The notes below the pieces were generated by a model. The model saw only the letters and a program-made list of their open reading frames with translations, was not told the DNA's origin and made no database searches. DNA of 6,232 nt from Candidatus Pacearchaeota archaeon (GTDB lineage: Archaea; Nanobdellota; Nanobdellia; Pacearchaeales; GW2011-AR1). The stretch's first letter is position 1; each line of letters begins with the position of its first letter. The stretch covers positions 1-6,232 of the forward strand of contig JACQLJ010000009.1 of the NCBI GenBank assembly GCA_016234065.1, written 5' to 3'. Shown in pieces: positions 5,579 through 6,232 of this stretch. Position numbers and translations under genes: made by a program.

Positions 5579-6010
5579 ATGTTATTAGAAAATAATCTTC
5601 AGAACCCTAGCCCGAGTAAAATATCCAAGAAATCTGACCCCTTAGGTTGTTACCTACGGTATTATTTTGGTGTATCAAGAGGAAAATTATGTCAAATAGA
5701 CTCTTATTTATATGGGCTTCTAAGAGCAAGGAAATTACTAGGCCAAATACCTTTAAGGACAAAAAATTATGGGGATAATCCTTTACTAGATTACCGGAAA
5801 AATCATCGTGGTGATTCAAGAAGTGAGTTATATAGAAAAAATTGGAGTTTGTACAAAAGATTAAAAGATGGTGGTTTTTTAAAGTACATCCCTCTAGTAA
5901 GATTGAGTAAGATTCAAATTGATCCTAATGCAGAAGCAGTCCTTCGTGATATAATGAGTCAAGTTACTTTAGGTTCAGGAACTTTGGATGAGAGATTAGA
6001 AAAAAAATAA
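5579..6010 (+). CDS. Hypothetical protein with two tandem 47-residue-period modules
   Basis: A 143-residue soluble, basic protein that I cannot assign to a named family. It consists of a Ser/Lys-rich N-terminus (1-19), module A (20-61), a short linker, module B (67-108) and a C-terminal tail with a likely helix (AEAVLRDIMSQV) ending in RLEKK. The modules align without gaps at an offset of 47 residues with 14 of 42 identities: PL, Y, G, SR, L, LY, L, L and IPL. The shared pattern SR-x-x-L-x(6)-LY-x-x-L-x(5)-L-x-x-IPL reads like two short helices with a turn, as in small helix-turn-helix DNA- or RNA-binding modules. I recall similar 'SRGEL..LY..LR..GLL..IP' modules in hypothetical proteins, but this is memory and not a search. 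Its own TATA box and position between two ribosomal protein genes do not fix a function. Confidence 0.8.
   Translation: MLLENNLQNPSPSKISKKSDPLGCYLRYYFGVSRGKLCQIDSYLYGLLRARKLLGQIPLRTKNYGDNPLLDYRKNHRGDSRSELYRKNWSLYKRLKDGGFLKYIPLVRLSKIQIDPNAEAVLRDIMSQVTLGSGTLDERLEKK
5636..5902 (+). repeat. Tandem protein-level repeat (two copies)
   Basis: Copy A is encoded at 5636-5761 and copy B at 5777-5902, a 141-nt period. Identity is seen in the protein (14/42, ungapped, plus D/N, R/K and L/F exchanges) while the DNA copies look diverged, so this is an old duplication or a family-wide two-module architecture and not a recent DNA repeat. Confidence 0.75.
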
Positions 6011-6036
6011 AATCTCATTTACAATCTTTAACAAAA

Positions 6037-6044
6037 TTTATAAA
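6037..6044 (+). promoter_or_regulatory. TATA box upstream of the eL41 region
   Basis: TTTATAAA, a strong match to the archaeal consensus, centred 26-27 nt before an ATG at 6067 and about 73 nt before the eL41 ATG at 6114. It predicts transcription starting at or next to 6067, giving eL41 either a 47-nt leader or an upstream leaderless ORF. Confidence 0.65.
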
Positions 6045-6066
6045 CAAATTTTTTCTAAGTCCTGAT

Positions 6067-6117
6067 ATGAAAGCAAATCAAAGATTTTCATTCATTCGTC
6101 TCAGGAGAGCCAAATGA
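6067..6117 (+). CDS. Possible 16-codon leader peptide upstream of eL41
   Basis: The reading frame encodes MKANQRFSFIRLRRAK and stops at TGA 6115-6117, overlapping the eL41 ATG as ATGA. Its ATG falls where the TATA box at 6037-6044 predicts the transcription start, the same spacing seen at other genes in the window. Its Arg-Arg codons AGG-AGA form the AGGAG Shine-Dalgarno for eL41. A ribosome finishing this ORF would stop exactly at the eL41 start, so the peptide could couple or regulate eL41 translation. It is too short for family recognition and may be a chance frame in an untranslated leader. Confidence 0.4.
   Translation: MKANQRFSFIRLRRAK
6103..6107 (+). promoter_or_regulatory. Shine-Dalgarno site of eL41
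   Basis: AGGAG with a 6-nt spacer to the ATG at 6114. It is the only good Shine-Dalgarno match at a chosen start in the window, where the other genes seem leaderless, and it decides the 6114 start over the internal ATG at 6153. Confidence 0.65.
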
Positions 6118-6232
6118 AACGTTCCTCAAGAAGATGGAAAAAGAAAAGGCAGATGAGATGGAAGTGGCAGAGAAAGCGTTTGAAGAAAGAAAAGCGCAAG
6201 CGTAAATTGAGAAGAACTTCTGTGAATAAGTA
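6114..6232 (+). CDS. rpl41e: 50S ribosomal protein eL41, 3' end cut by the window
   Basis: 39 codons are visible, followed by TA at the last two bases, so the stop (TAA or TAG) is probably completed just outside. The protein is almost all Lys, Arg and Trp: MKRSSRRWKKKRQ, then MRWKWQRKRLKKEKRKRKLR and a short RTSVNK-type tail. The second half is the eL41 signature (single very basic helix lying at the ribosomal subunit interface), and the first 13 residues match the N-terminal extension I remember from the Thermococcales form (MKRRPRKWKKKGR-MRWKW). That similarity, with AGGAG upstream, supports the 6114 start. Initiation at the internal ATG 6153 would give the 26-residue short form. Most gene finders miss this gene because of its size. 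Confidence 0.85.
   Translation, partial: MKRSSRRWKKKRQMRWKWQRKRLKKEKRKRKLRRTSVNK

Noticed and set aside
6153..6232. eL41 initiating at the internal ATG as the short 26-residue form
   Set aside because: The upstream AGGAG is placed for 6114, and the extra 13 residues match the N-terminal extension remembered from Thermococcales eL41.
1..6232. Mobile element, prophage, CRISPR or defence system
   Set aside because: No transposase, integrase, nuclease, toxin-antitoxin pair, spacer-repeat array or terminal repeats were seen. Gene content is housekeeping.

Overview
The window looks like a chromosomal segment of an AT-rich archaeon with a small, compact genome, most plausibly a DPANN lineage of the Woesearchaeota/Pacearchaeota type. 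Direct evidence for Archaea: a tRNA gene interrupted at position 37/38 by an intron with a bulge-helix-bulge splice motif, archaeal-type uS10, an eL41 gene of the long archaeal form, and TATA boxes at archaeal spacing in front of almost every gene. The lineage within Archaea is inference from composition, short intergenic gaps and the look of the small proteins. There is no phage, transposon, CRISPR array or plasmid signature.

Layout. From 1 to about 5150 everything reads on the minus strand. In transcription order this is a DedA/VTT membrane protein (5147-4524), a Kef-type CPA2 cation:proton antiporter with a C-terminal Rossmann domain (4478-2775), seryl-tRNA synthetase (2728-1439), a small two-helix membrane protein that overlaps the end of serS (1461-1192), an unrecognised 83-residue protein (1143-892), a GNAT acetyltransferase (700-194) and a split tRNA-Asp(GTC) (147-10). 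From 5208 onwards genes read on the plus strand: uS10, a 143-residue protein built from two tandem copies of a 47-residue-period module, and eL41, whose stop codon is cut by the window end. The turning point is a 60-bp divergent promoter between dedA and the uS10 gene.

Expression. For seven start codons a TATA-like box is centred about 23-27 nt upstream, so the inferred transcription start falls on or beside the ATG. I infer that most genes here are expressed as leaderless, mostly single-gene transcripts. The rule also decides two ambiguous starts: dedA begins at 5147, not in the overlap with the uS10 gene, and the acetyltransferase begins at 700. Exceptions are the antiporter (short leader), the small membrane protein inside the serS tail (probably translationally coupled) and eL41. 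In front of eL41 the box points to a 16-codon upstream ORF whose stop overlaps the eL41 start as ATGA and which contains the eL41 Shine-Dalgarno sequence.

Function. The content is mostly housekeeping: translation (tRNA-Asp, SerRS, uS10, eL41) and membrane physiology (antiporter, DedA). The most interesting items are the duplicated-module protein between two ribosomal protein genes, the putative eL41 leader peptide, the structured tRNA intron and the uniform leaderless promoter spacing. I see no multi-gene novel system.
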